From Xestospongia bergquistia (lineage: Eukaryota > Porifera > Demospongiae > Haplosclerida > Petrosiidae), in assembly GCA_963965975.1 (NCBI GenBank), contig OZ014414.1, forward strand, positions 4,067,501 through 4,131,500: a DNA stretch of 64,000 nucleotides. Direction: 5' to 3'. The translations under genes were made by a program, and so were the position numbers. The notes under the pieces are model-generated. The model did not search any database. It was not told where the DNA came from and worked only from the letters and a program-made list of their open reading frames with translations. Position 1 is the first letter of the stretch. The number at the start of each line of letters is the position of its first letter. Below, piece after piece: positions 53,865-64,000 of this stretch.

Positions 53865-56800
53865 ATGGCTGAAGGAGAAGATGAAGACATTCCAGTATTA
53901 TCAGATTATGCATTGGCAGCCCTCAAAGAATTTTACTTGAAGCAAGTAACAAAGGAAGAATGTGAAGGAGGGCATATTCTCGAGGACTGGGTAAGTGTTA
54001 TATTATTGAGTGACATAACTTGATATAAATGTATCAACATGATATTGTGTATTGTAAAATTAAATTTAAATTGGGACATCCTGTTATACCATAGTTACAG
54101 AAGCCCATATTTTCACTAAGGCAGTCTGGACAGTATGTGCAATTCAATGTTTATAAGGTGTGTTGTCCATTATAGCTTTGAATGGCTTCTGCTTTTTTTA
54201 ATAATGCCTTCATTAAGGCTGCTTTAAGATTTAAAGATCCTTCTAGCAGGACTGGACCCAGATCAAATTAAAGTAATTAGTACCTGTGGTGCACATGCAT
54301 GAAATTTGTGTGGCAATAGCCAGTGCCAGCCAAAACAGACCATCATGAGTAGCTCCTACCCTGCATAATAGCATGCATTAGAAACACTGTGAAAAGCAAA
54401 ATTAGATGGTATGTCATGGTTACATACCATATGAAATGACCACTTGTTACCTCTTTGTGATTGTAATATAAGCTAAAAATAAACAAGTAGGTTTATTAGT
54501 AAATACAAACAATAAATAAGAGACTTTCAACATCACAAACAATGTAATTTTCTTGGCTCAATATCGTAGTATCTGCTCCAAAAAGATGAGTAAACACTAC
54601 AACTCAGTTTACATAGCCAATAGATTATGATTGAAGAAACTGTCCTGTAGTTGTTTGTAAGTGCTTCTGTCCCCGTAAACAGTGGAGTTGCAAATATTTG
54701 AGAAGTGGCAACACTGTTTGTGAAACAACTAGAAATAAATACCTACAAAGCAAAGTAGCAAGCTAATGAGAAGCTTCAAGCCTTCAGAGCATTTTTTGTC
54801 ATACCCATCTTTGTAGCTCTTACAGTTAAACTTAATAAGATTATTTTATTATCAAACACAAAAGAATATGTTTTATTTTATCTGTCACTAAATTTAGTCT
54901 GTCACATTCCAAAGTAGACAGTAAATAGACATTTTCGTTATCAGCTTAGTTCATTACTATATCTGATGTTTAATCACAAATATAGATGAGAACATTAAAT
55001 TTCACATGATATTTATTGGTTCCTATGTACATTGTCAATTTACTTATGTGACTCTTGAAAGTTATGCACTGTAATAAATTAAAATTATGAAATGGACACA
55101 CCTAGATACATGTCCATACACATTGGTCAAAACAAATTTAGGCAATGCCTTGGCATGTGGAACATGCCAGGTAGAAAAATTGACACCATTTTTTTGGAAA
55201 AATTAACTTATTAACTGTTGTGATAAAGTTTGTAATAAGCTTTGGATGCCTTATAAGTATATATTAGATATTTTAAGAACATGAAATATTACAATGTTGG
55301 TTACACAGAGTAATCAAATAAATCAATATGTCTGTTCATCAGGAAGTGATATCACCCCAGTTTATTTTAATTTGATTTTCTAACTTGTCTACTATACATG
55401 GCATTACAATGAACTTTACTGTTATTGCAACACATTTAGTTTTTATTAGTAATATACACATCTATATTGCATATACTTCCATGAGTCAATTGTAGTGAAT
55501 GTCTAAGACTCCTACTTGTTATTGCTGTTTTTGGCATAGTCAAACCATTCCCACTCAGAAATATGAAGATTCACAACTTGTTTTTGCATGCAATCAGATG
55601 TGTGCTCTCTCATCATTCCTGCTAACATTGTCTCATTTCCTGTTACCTCTTTCATAAATAAGACGTTTGAAAAGGAGCTGGGTAGATAACAGGAAATATG
55701 AAAATACACTTACCAATATCTAACTGCACATGTATCGGCTCTTGAGACAAGTTGAATATATAGACTGTAGATAAACATGTGTGCATAGCGCTTCATTAGA
55801 CTATAGAAGTAGACTCGAAATCATATGACCCACTCAAACTTACAACTTTGACCCCTTCACTTGCTTGTATATACATTAAAATATGCAAAATGTGTGGGAG
55901 AACTTTAGAAATATCTCTATTAGCATGTTTATATTGCAAATTCTCACACTAGGGAGGAGTCTATGATCACATGTTCGTGTAGCATGAACATGTGCTGGTT
56001 ACCTTTTAGTCTGGTGTATGTACTATGCTAAAGTCTCAAGTCACTGTGGTGGCATATATTTCAAATTTTACACAAAGTTAATACAAAACAAATCAAGTTG
56101 ACTTGATGTAAATAGATGCTTTATATATGTTAAACTTATGAAGAGTATTACTTGCCTTCAATATAATGATGTATTTTGTTTGCTAGCCTACATCTGTAAT
56201 ATGATCTTACGTTTCTTGTCTACTTCATAGTTTCTTTTTCTTATAGCAATTAAGTCAGTTTTGGTATGATGATTCTACTGCCAAAGTCCTAGCTGAAGAG
56301 TGTCTAAGAGAAAGTAATAATGGCAGGTTGGTAATAAAGTAATATATAATTATTATCTATATCAGTAACACCTTCCTCATAGTATTGTCGTTATTTAAGA
56401 CATTCAACATTTCATTACTAAATAGATAACCAACAAGTGGCATAAACAGTCAATTGTTCATACTACTGATACTCTATATTTCCTGCATGACACTTTCACA
56501 TTAGGATGAAAAAAAACATTTCTAGCTGCTCAGAAAACCTTTATGGATTTGTTATAAGCTTTATTTTTTCAAAGAGGGATTTAAAGACTTATTCGACTGT
56601 TTTGTTGTGTTTCAGGTTCAATGTTCTTGCTCTAGTTTTCTTGTTATTACCTAGATTTCACAAAACTAGGCAGTCACTAATACTCACTATTATATGTGAA
56701 TGCTGTACCTCTTGACCTTAAAACTTGAACCTTTAGCTTGAAGCATAATTGTATAGTTTCATTTTAAAGTATAGCTTGCCTTTATCACCTCTTCATTATT

Positions 56801-57487
56801 TATATAACAACATAGTATGTCATCTACAAGTATTGCATAATTATGACTGTTATTTCCAGTATAGCTTGTATATCCTGTCCAACTCTGTTCTTAAAGATAT
56901 TGGAAATGAGATCAACAGATGAGTCACCTCATGTTGTCCTCTTGGAGTATGATAAACGGTTTTCTAAATATGGTGATCATTTTATCTACTATGATTATAA
57001 TGCTCCATTGGATATACCAGACATATTAAAAACTGCCTCATTTGATCTAGTTGCTGTTGATCCTCCATTTCTTTCTGAAGAATGTTTAACAAAAGTAGCA
57101 CAGACAGTCCATCTACTCACTAATAAGAAAATTCTATTATGTACAGGTGAGCATTTGAGGCAACATTAAAATGAAATTTTTACCATCAGCTTGTAAGTTT
57201 TTGATAACTGTATCGTCAAGCCCAATCTCACACACATGTATGTATACTTGTGTTGCTATTTAAATAAGCTTTGTTTTTAAGGCATGTGTTACCAGTAGCA
57301 AGTAACCATGTATTGTTAATCACTTCCTATTCATTCTATAGGTTCCATCATGTCTGAGTTAGCATTTACATTATTAGGTACAAAAAAGAGTTCCTTTATT
57401 CCTGTTCACAGCAACAATTTGGCAAATGAATTTTCATGTTTTGTAAACTATAACAGTCATTTGTTAAACTGGACTAATCAAAAATGA
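53865..57487 (+). CDS. EEF1AKMT1: eEF1A lysine methyltransferase 1 (N6AMT2 family)
   Basis: Exons 53865-53990, 56247-56326, 56860-57146, 57342-57487; 212 aa in frame (human 214). Landmarks match the human protein: MAEGEDEDIPVLSDYALAAL, LSQFWYDDSTA, EYDKRFSKYGDHFIYYDYN, the methyltransferase motif DPPF (VAVDPPFLSEECL), KKILLCTGSIM and NLANEFSCFVNYNS. It is a class I SAM-dependent enzyme that methylates a lysine of elongation factor eEF1A. An upstream in-frame ATG at 53844 would add seven residues; 53865 aligns better. Poly(A) signal AATAAA is at 57528-57533. The 3' end converges on NUP43, 119 bp away. Confidence 0.95.
54690..54835 (+). repeat. Second dispersed repeat family, copy in EEF1AKMT1 intron 1
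   Basis: GTAGCAAGCTAATGAGAAGCTT and AAGCCTTCAGA here correspond to GAAGCAAGCTATTGAGAAGCTC and GAGCCTTCAGA at 4790-4870, with a shorter match at 13820-13860 (AAGAAGCAAGCTAACAAGC). Confidence 0.55.
55101..55200 (+). repeat. Dispersed hairpin repeat, copy 6
   Basis: GGTCAAAACAAATTTAGG, then GCAATGCCTTGGCATG and CATGCCAGGTAG, in intron 1 of EEF1AKMT1. The arms pair well. Confidence 0.65.
55512..55690 (-). pseudogene. Possible RAP-domain-like exon relic
   Basis: A minus-strand ORF in intron 1 of EEF1AKMT1 encodes a protein-like tail: GNETMLAGMMREHTSD, then QKQVVNLHISEWEWFDYAK. The V-V-x-L/I-x-I-x-E-W spacing resembles the C-terminal RAP domain of FASTK-type proteins. No other exons of such a gene are visible, so it is at best a fragment. 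Confidence 0.25.
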
Positions 57488-57606
57488 CTATTATTTGTAT
57501 AATTATTGTCATATTTTGGATGTATTAAATAAAGTACTCATGTCAATCAAATGTATCCTTTGATGTACAACAATTGAATTCAATGAAGTGTTTGTTGAAA
57601 AACAAG

Positions 57607-60600
57607 TTAATAGAAATTCATGTCTGGTATGAGATAGAGTGCCTCTCCATCAGTTACTGCAACAAGACTGTTGGATTCTACATCAAAAGAGTTCACAGAA
57701 AGTTTGTTGGTAGTCGGCAGTAAATTAATAACATCCACGTTTCCTCTAGAAACAGATCCAGAGAGCCATATATCATCAGCTGTGAGTGAAGTCTTACGTG
57801 ACGTGCTCCATTGCCACAAAGAACCATCTTGTGAACAGGTTAAGAAATAATTTGGAAATTGAGGATGAAATCGCCCTTCCCACACTACAGGGAGATGGTA
57901 ATAAAATGTACTATTATTATTCCATTGTCAAAACAATATGTAATAATATATACAATGTATTGTAACAAAATACCTCTATATACACATGTACATATATACT
58001 GTATGCTTTTAATTTAATATTAAAATTTTGATAGAACAAGGACAACAACATCAATACATTAATGCACATCTTCATGACAACTGACGTGCAAAGAAGAACA
58101 TTTGTCTGCATTTTCTTTAAGGTAGATCATTGCTGACACTATAATCGTGACATGTATGATGTATATGATGTTGTCTAAAACACATACAGAGCATGCACAA
58201 CAAACACTCCTACACCTTGCATATGTGTAGTTACATGAAAGGAAGTCTTGTAATTCCTTCATTTGTTCTTTATTCGACAAAGATTACATGTACATATAGT
58301 ACAACATTATATAACATAGATGACTGACCCAATGTACATGGTTGCAACAACTCTGGTCTTTGTAATTGATATATCAACCATACCATAGCACACCCACAAT
58401 ACATCATATTACCTATTACGTACACAAACACTTCAACTATGTCTTATTGAACACAGTACCTTAGTCTAGACACTATTACATTGTATTCCATTCTGAGGAA
58501 CAAATATTTCACAGATTGTCATTTAAGTGTTGGTACAAACTATTTTGTAATCGTAGGATGATACATATCTGCACATGTATTAAAAGAATTCAAGCCCTAA
58601 ATTGAGTGCATTCTTGTATAACGTTCTGCAGCCAACACTTTGGGACATTGACAAATGTCCTAAATATAACCTCAAACAAAGGCTAATAATACACTTTAGT
58701 TAAAAAAAGGACAGAGAATGTGAATAAAAACAAAAATCATGTGATGACTGTTTCAAAAATGCTATTTCAGAAAAACAAGAATCTTGTACCCTGTTTACAC
58801 ATTCCATTCTAACCACTACAAACTAGTTGGACCAGTTGAACTTCTGTGTGTAAACATAATTTAAGGACTTCAGAAAGTAGTTCATTTATAAGAGAAGTGT
58901 CTCAAGTTGCTCAAGACATATTCTTGAGTCACAAAACTCATCTGTTGTGGCCAATTCAAATTGCTTGCAGTAAGAGTAATTGGCTACTATATGTGTCAGC
59001 ATTTACTTAATATGAGTTAAATTAATTTGTCACTCACATACAACAATAGAATGAAATTAATGACATGAAATGGACATATAGTAAGCACACAACCAAACAC
59101 AATCTTAGCACTGCCTAGCACACTGCACATACAGGACAAAAAAAAATTAACTTTAGACGTCCTACATATGTACACCCTCACACCATCTCTATATTAAAAG
59201 GTCAAGGGAAGTTTCCAGCTTTACTACAGAAGTGACAAGAAGTAAATATAGATAGTAAGAGCTGGTGAAAATCTCTCAGTGACTACAACAATGCTGTAGC
59301 ATGTATATATTGTTGGATTTAAATTTGTCACATATCATAATACATTTACATTAAAAACTGACTTTCAGGATAGTCGACAATTTAGAATTAGTCATTTTGG
59401 GAAATGACATTTTTTGAGAGTTGGTATTATGAGTTGATCTAATATGAGCTGACATTCTGAAAGCAAACCATCCACATACCCAAAACCATGTCTTATATTA
59501 CAGATCTGTCTAATTTGTGTTTAAAGTTTTGTTATTAATGTAAACACAGGTAATTTCTAAGTTAACTGTGGTATCAAAGTAACACATGTGCACCTATACC
59601 CAATCACTTTTTAAAGTAATGTTTTGGTCATCAGACTATGGCATTGATGTTACACACTGTATATAGGATTATTCTCACCTTCAGCAGAGTGTGCTTGAAT
59701 ACATGAAATAGGCACTTTCTCCTGTCTGAGGTCACAGAAACATATTGATCCATTATCACAGCCTGCCACAATCAAATGAGGTTGATTAGGATGATTGCTT
59801 AAACATAAAGTGGAGAGCATTTCTCCTGACCTACACAAAGTGTTTCATCAATATACAATTACAGTGTAACTGTTCCATGTGACGGTTACAATATAAATGT
59901 TGAATATGAATGTGATATATAGTATTGATTGATTATACATATCCATACTATTTAAGATGTTAAATGTGCTATTTACGATAAATTTGATTGGCCACTGCCT
60001 ACTAAGAAACAATGTGTTTGGAATGCATAATTATACTGAAATGAAATGCAGCTGCCCTTTTACAACAACAAAAAATGAAAACCATGAGCAAAGAATTAGG
60101 GCTAATAAACAACACTGTCAAAGTACATGATAACACAGACATAGGATGTTGAACACGCTGTGCACTGTGCACATTTAAAAGCTGATGTTTTGTAATTTGA
60201 TATAGATATATTTTCTTTTAAGTCAATAGAATACTTGAGATAGTTCAACAAAAGGGACTAAAACATCCAAGAAACCTCAGGAATGTAACATGTTTGCTCT
60301 ATAAAGTGAATTTCTGGCTACTTTCTCCCAAATGTTATCTCAGGTACATGTTGTCTATATATTCTGATATATATAACTTAGACCAACATAGGAGGACACA
60401 CACTATGTATTAAACAATGTTAATGAGTGACTGCAATACAAGACCTTCTTGGACTTGCAAGATGATCCTTTCAGTAATATATATACACATATACATATAT
60501 TTTGACTGCATATCTTGACTGCATAACAGACCAAACTTGGGCTATTTTTATACAACCAATTGTCTAGCAACTATGGTAAAATTCTACTGTTATTATGATA

Positions 60601-62213
60601 ACTATGAGTACTTACAATACAAATACTTTGGAAGGTTCTACTGGTTTTGTTCGTAAGTCCCATAATTTTATCTGTCCACTGGAGCTAGCAGCTAACACTT
60701 CTGATTGATAATGACTCAATACTGATGTCACTGATGTTGTATCCTTACCCTCTAAAGAATTAAATGTAAAAAGACTTTATTATGGCAATTTAGTTTTATA
60801 CATAATAACTACTTGTACCTTGAGTGATCAAGTAAATGTACCCAATACAGGACATACCTATGACTTGCAAAACAGTAGGTTTTTCTAAAGAGAGGACAGT
60901 TATCCTTCCATCTTCTCCACCAGTTAATACTGTTGATAATGATAAAGCACATTGTGCTAAACTACTACAAGGACATAATGTACCACCCTGTGAATGATGC
61001 AAATCCAGCCACACATAACTTTCTTCAAGTAACTGCAGAAAGAATGGGAAACAATAAGACTTGGAATTTTTTACAAGAATCCTAACTTCAAATAAACATT
61101 TACTTTATTAAATAATCCTAATGTGTTCTCACAACTAAAAGTCTAACATTTAGATTTATAGACTTAATGCCCAGACCTTAACCAGGACAAATAAATGCTT
61201 TAGTATATAATACACAGTCATCCAACTTCCTTTAACATATGCATGGTTCAGTCAGTAGTGACCAACTTAATGAAAAATTGGTGACTACTAGCTGTAAATC
61301 ATAAGTTAAACATCCTAGTGTCAACCAAAAGGTATGCTTATTGAACTCAAAAAGTTAGTATAGTACCAAGTTATCATGCAAAATAATTGATTTTATATAA
61401 ATAAATATAGCTCCCTCTTGTCATTTTATATGTATGTTTAATAGAAACCTTTGTTTTATTCCAATAGTTGAATAAAGCCACTGATCCATTAGACAGAGAT
61501 ACTAGAAGTTTATATTTGTCAACAAACAGTAAATCTGTCACATCAGCTGACACATTTATATGACTGATGACCTCTGGTTCCATTATAGCCTCTTTTGAAT
61601 CATACATATACTCCCATAAACATACTTTATTGATCTATTATGTAAAAATACAATAAAGGATTCAAACATATGCAGACATCACACATTCCATTTTATTCTT
61701 TGATCTAGCAAATACGACTTGGTACTTTCTTTTGAATTAGTGTGATTCCATGTAAAGAGAAAGAAGGAAATAGGAACTTTAAAATGTGCCTAGTTTCAAT
61801 GATACAAGGACTGTCTTCATGGTATGTTATTGGCTTTTAAACTACACGAACACTCAAGCATGTGGAATTGACTATTGATATATATATAACATATATGTGT
61901 AGATAATTTTATGTGTGTGTATGTGTTTGGCTAGAGTGGAAACATACTCAGATACCATTTAAAATCTGTGGAATGGAAAGTTAAATACAGCAAGAATGCA
62001 TGCTTGGCTTTAGTTAAATTTTAGTAACTTCATACAAAATTGTTATGTTAATAATGTTAGGGCATCATCAACAAACATGCGTTACAGCTTAACCTTATCA
62101 TCATAGCTTCCAGTGGCAAATATGGTTGATTTTTCAAGATCTCCTCTAGGTACAGGTTGCCATCTCACTTTTTCTACTTTATGACCTATATACTTCAGAG
62201 TTGCCATAGCCAT
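57607..62213 (-). CDS. NUP43: Nucleoporin NUP43 (WD40 protein)
   Basis: Exons, 5' to 3' on the minus strand: 62213-62094, 61634-61449, 61032-60858, 60751-60616, 59830-59679, 57884-57607; 348 aa in frame (human 380). Landmarks: KVEKVRWQPVP (human SKTRWRPLPP), FATGSYDD (FATGSWDN), VLTGGEDGRITVLS (IVTVGEDGRINLFR), SSSGQIKLWDLR (NSIGQLKIWDFR), SNHPNQPHLIVAGCDNGSI, CDLRQEKVPISCIQAH (WDVRQGTMPVSLLKAH) and FHPQFPNYFLTCSQDGSLWQ. NUP43 is a seven-bladed propeller in the Nup107-160 (Y) complex of the nuclear pore and also acts at kinetochores. The acceptor of exon 4 could be shifted by two bases, but only the chosen one keeps frame. Confidence 0.93.
59068..59150 (+). repeat. Dispersed hairpin repeat, copy 7 (diverged)
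   Basis: GAAATGGACATATAG, then ACCAAACACAATCTTAGCACTG and CCTAGCACACTGCACATACAGG, in the last intron of NUP43. Its left flank also matches copy 6. Confidence 0.45.
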
Positions 62214-63025
62214 ATAATTTGAATGGGTTAAAATTATTTTGTAGGTGGGGCAAAATGACGACTCTTGAATATAGGAAACAGAGATAATCTTTGTCTAAAC
62301 AAAAACTAAGGACTTTACATGCATCCAAGAAAGTAAGTAATGACTAAGAGGTTTGACCATAGATAGTAGAGTAGACTCTACTATCTATGGTTTGACTGCA
62401 AATTACAGCATTGCCATAAATATTCTGACGAAAAGCCTTGGTCTGTTATTATAGACGTGTATATCACACCCATATATATATACTAGACTCACAAGTCAGA
62501 CTTAACCTCTATGCTTGAATGACGGGTGGGCAAGAGTCTGGGGAATTGTAATACAGCAACTTGTTCTGAACACATGAAATACTACTGGATGTGGTAATTG
62601 AACTGCAATATAGCATGAAGTAGGATTTTTAATATAAATGTTATGCATATTGTCATAATATTTCATAAAAGACTCACAAAGGTATCTCAAAGGGCAAAGT
62701 CAATGTCCCTAATAACTGTAGTTTGCTATCCTTTTAGATAGAAGCAATACTTTTAATTTTACTTTCTTTAAAATTAAAGTTTAAATGCTTTATTTGAGTT
62801 CCATCTACTGCTTTAAGCACCACATGAAATCACATTATGTTATCAGATTCCACTGTATGGATTAATGACAATGGGTGTGGCTGCATTTAGAGTGTGTTCC
62901 TTCATTCCTAAAGCTTAATCATGCTATGGAGGTTATTACACTACCAAGTTGTGATATCTTTTTGTTAAAACTAAAGATATATATATATATATAATTATTT
63001 TACATCTTCACAGAAGGAAGCACAA
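62214..63025. promoter_or_regulatory. Divergent region between NUP43 and MBD4-like gene
   Basis: It should hold both promoters. It contains a perfect 17-bp inverted repeat at 62356-62391 and an AT tract (62975-62993). A splice acceptor at 63012 (tttacatcttcacag) just before the MBD4 ATG implies an upstream exon in this interval. I cannot place that exon. Confidence 0.45.
62356..62391. repeat. Perfect 17-bp inverted repeat
   Basis: ACCATAGATAGTAGAGT and ACTCTACTATCTATGGT flank a 2-nt centre (AG). It lies 143 bp upstream of the NUP43 start codon. Confidence 0.95.
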
Positions 63026-63910
63026 ATGGCTACAAAAGATATTAAAAGGAAAAGTCCTTACTTTTTGAGGAAGAGGTCAATGGATAAGAAGTCAAGCTTA
63101 AATGAAAGTGCTATTTCATTGTCATCCCATTGTTCATCAGTACAACATAAGCACCTAGTTAATCCAGATTATGTACCACCAAGATCCCCTTATGGTCTTA
63201 TACAAGAAGATCTATGGCAAGATCCATGGAAATTACTGATAGCAACTATCTTCCTTAACAAAACTACAGGTTAGCAAATTAATACATCGAGTGTGTCTGT
63301 ATGTTAGCATAGACTTCAGATTAGACCTGGCATAGTGTTTGCCATCCAATAAATTTTGAAAATCAAGTATACAGAATGGAAATGATCCAAATGACCTTTT
63401 TCATTTATATAATGGTATTTGCAAAAAGTAAATGACAATATAGAATACCATTTAGTTGATTAACCTGATTTACTTTCTGCTACTATGACTCATTGAACAA
63501 GAATGTAAATGGCCCACAACTATCAAAGGACTACCTGGCATGCTTTGTGTGTCAGGCAGTAGAACAAACACTGTAATGAAATTTAATTCTGCAAAGTTGT
63601 TGTTGTGAATTGCTTTCTATATAGAGCAAAGAATTTCAATCAGTCTTCCAGTGCTGTAGCACTGATTCGTTAGAAATCACTTATTTAAATATGTTAATGT
63701 ACAATTGGAAAAGCATATGTTATGTATACATATTTTGAAGTATTTTACATTTACATCCAGGTAAAGTAGCAATTCCAGTTCTATGGCTATTTTTTGATGC
63801 CTACCCAACCGCTGAAGTAACTAGAAATGCTTATTGGAAGGACATCGCTAAATTGATTAGCACACTTGGACTTCATGTTAAGAGAGCAAAAATGATAGTG
63901 AGATTTTCAG
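63026..63910 (+). CDS. MBD4: MBD4-like thymine/uracil DNA glycosylase, 5' part (cut by window end)
   Basis: Exons 63026-63269 and 63761-63910 join in phase 1, and the gene continues past the window. After a basic N-terminus ([12 protein letters not shown]) comes the MBD4 glycosylase signature [20 protein letters not shown] and [20 protein letters not shown], then [20 protein letters not shown] and [15 protein letters not shown] (human LGLYDLRAKTIVKFS). MBD4 removes T or U from G:T and G:U mismatches made by deamination of CpG. The catalytic Asp lies beyond the window. No methyl-CpG-binding domain is visible, but the frame is open upstream of the ATG to the acceptor at 63012, so an upstream coding exon is possible. 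Confidence 0.9.
63505..63575 (+). repeat. Dispersed hairpin repeat, copy 8
   Basis: TGGCCCACAACTATCAAAGG, then ACTACCTGGCATGCTTTGTG and TGTCAGGCAGTAG, in intron 1 of the MBD4-like gene. Very close to copy 4. Confidence 0.7.
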
Positions 63911-64000
63911 GTAATGTTATAGTACCATAGCATGAAACCAAAAGGGGAATATATATATTATTATGGCATCAAAATGTAATTACCATATGCTTCATTACTT

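Noticed and set aside
56506..56715. 69-aa + strand ORF in an EEF1AKMT1 intron
   Set aside because: Lies between two well-supported exons; hydrophobic, no family resemblance.

Overview
This is AT-rich nuclear DNA of an animal. Almost every gene is split into short exons by GT-AG introns, and the recognisable genes are animal families: a Hippo-pathway LATS/Warts kinase, an STK40 pseudokinase, PNISR, NOP53, COX6A, NDUFAF4, EEF1AKMT1, NUP43 and MBD4. Compact genes, very short spacers, small introns and several Death-fold genes point to an early-branching metazoan, most likely a demosponge of the Amphimedon type. That taxonomic call is inference. I built each multi-exon model by hand from splice signals, reading frame and remembered family sequences. 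In every complete model the exon lengths add up to whole codons, which is an internal check and not proof.

Layout. 1-3326: AT-rich spacer with no supported gene. 3327-14646 (+): 18-exon coiled-coil plus Death-domain gene, every intron in phase 1, with a duplicated block of exons. 16042-24250 (-): STK40 with a conserved COP1-type VP motif and a long low-complexity tail. 25238-31108 (-): PNISR. 32097-32465 (+): intronless COX6A. 32886-38771 (-): NOP53, whose first coding exon overlaps, in another frame on the same strand, the end of an unrecognised ORF (38737-39193). 39389-41300 (-): a Death / lysozyme-like / Death protein. 41560-41985: degraded copies of its first exon and of the next gene's second exon. 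42312-43485 (+): small secreted protein with an inter-alpha-trypsin-inhibitor heavy-chain C-terminal-like domain. 44473-45370 (-): small Cys-rich unknown. 45481-49287 (+): NDUFAF4. 49697-53688 (-): LATS. 53865-57487 (+): EEF1AKMT1. 57607-62213 (-): NUP43. 63026 to the right edge (+): MBD4-like glycosylase, truncated by the window.

Organisation. Head-to-head starts are close in three places: the Cys-rich gene and NDUFAF4 (110 bp), LATS and EEF1AKMT1 (176 bp), and NUP43 and MBD4 (812 bp). Most of the genes are housekeeping: respiratory chain (COX6A, NDUFAF4), ribosome and translation (NOP53, EEF1AKMT1), nuclear pore, RNA processing and DNA repair. The accessory part is 38.7-43.5 kb, with the Death/lysozyme-like gene, its broken copies, the secreted ITIH-C-like gene and the overlapping ORF. 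A short hairpin-forming repeat with a TGCCTGGCATGC-like core recurs at about eight sites across the window.
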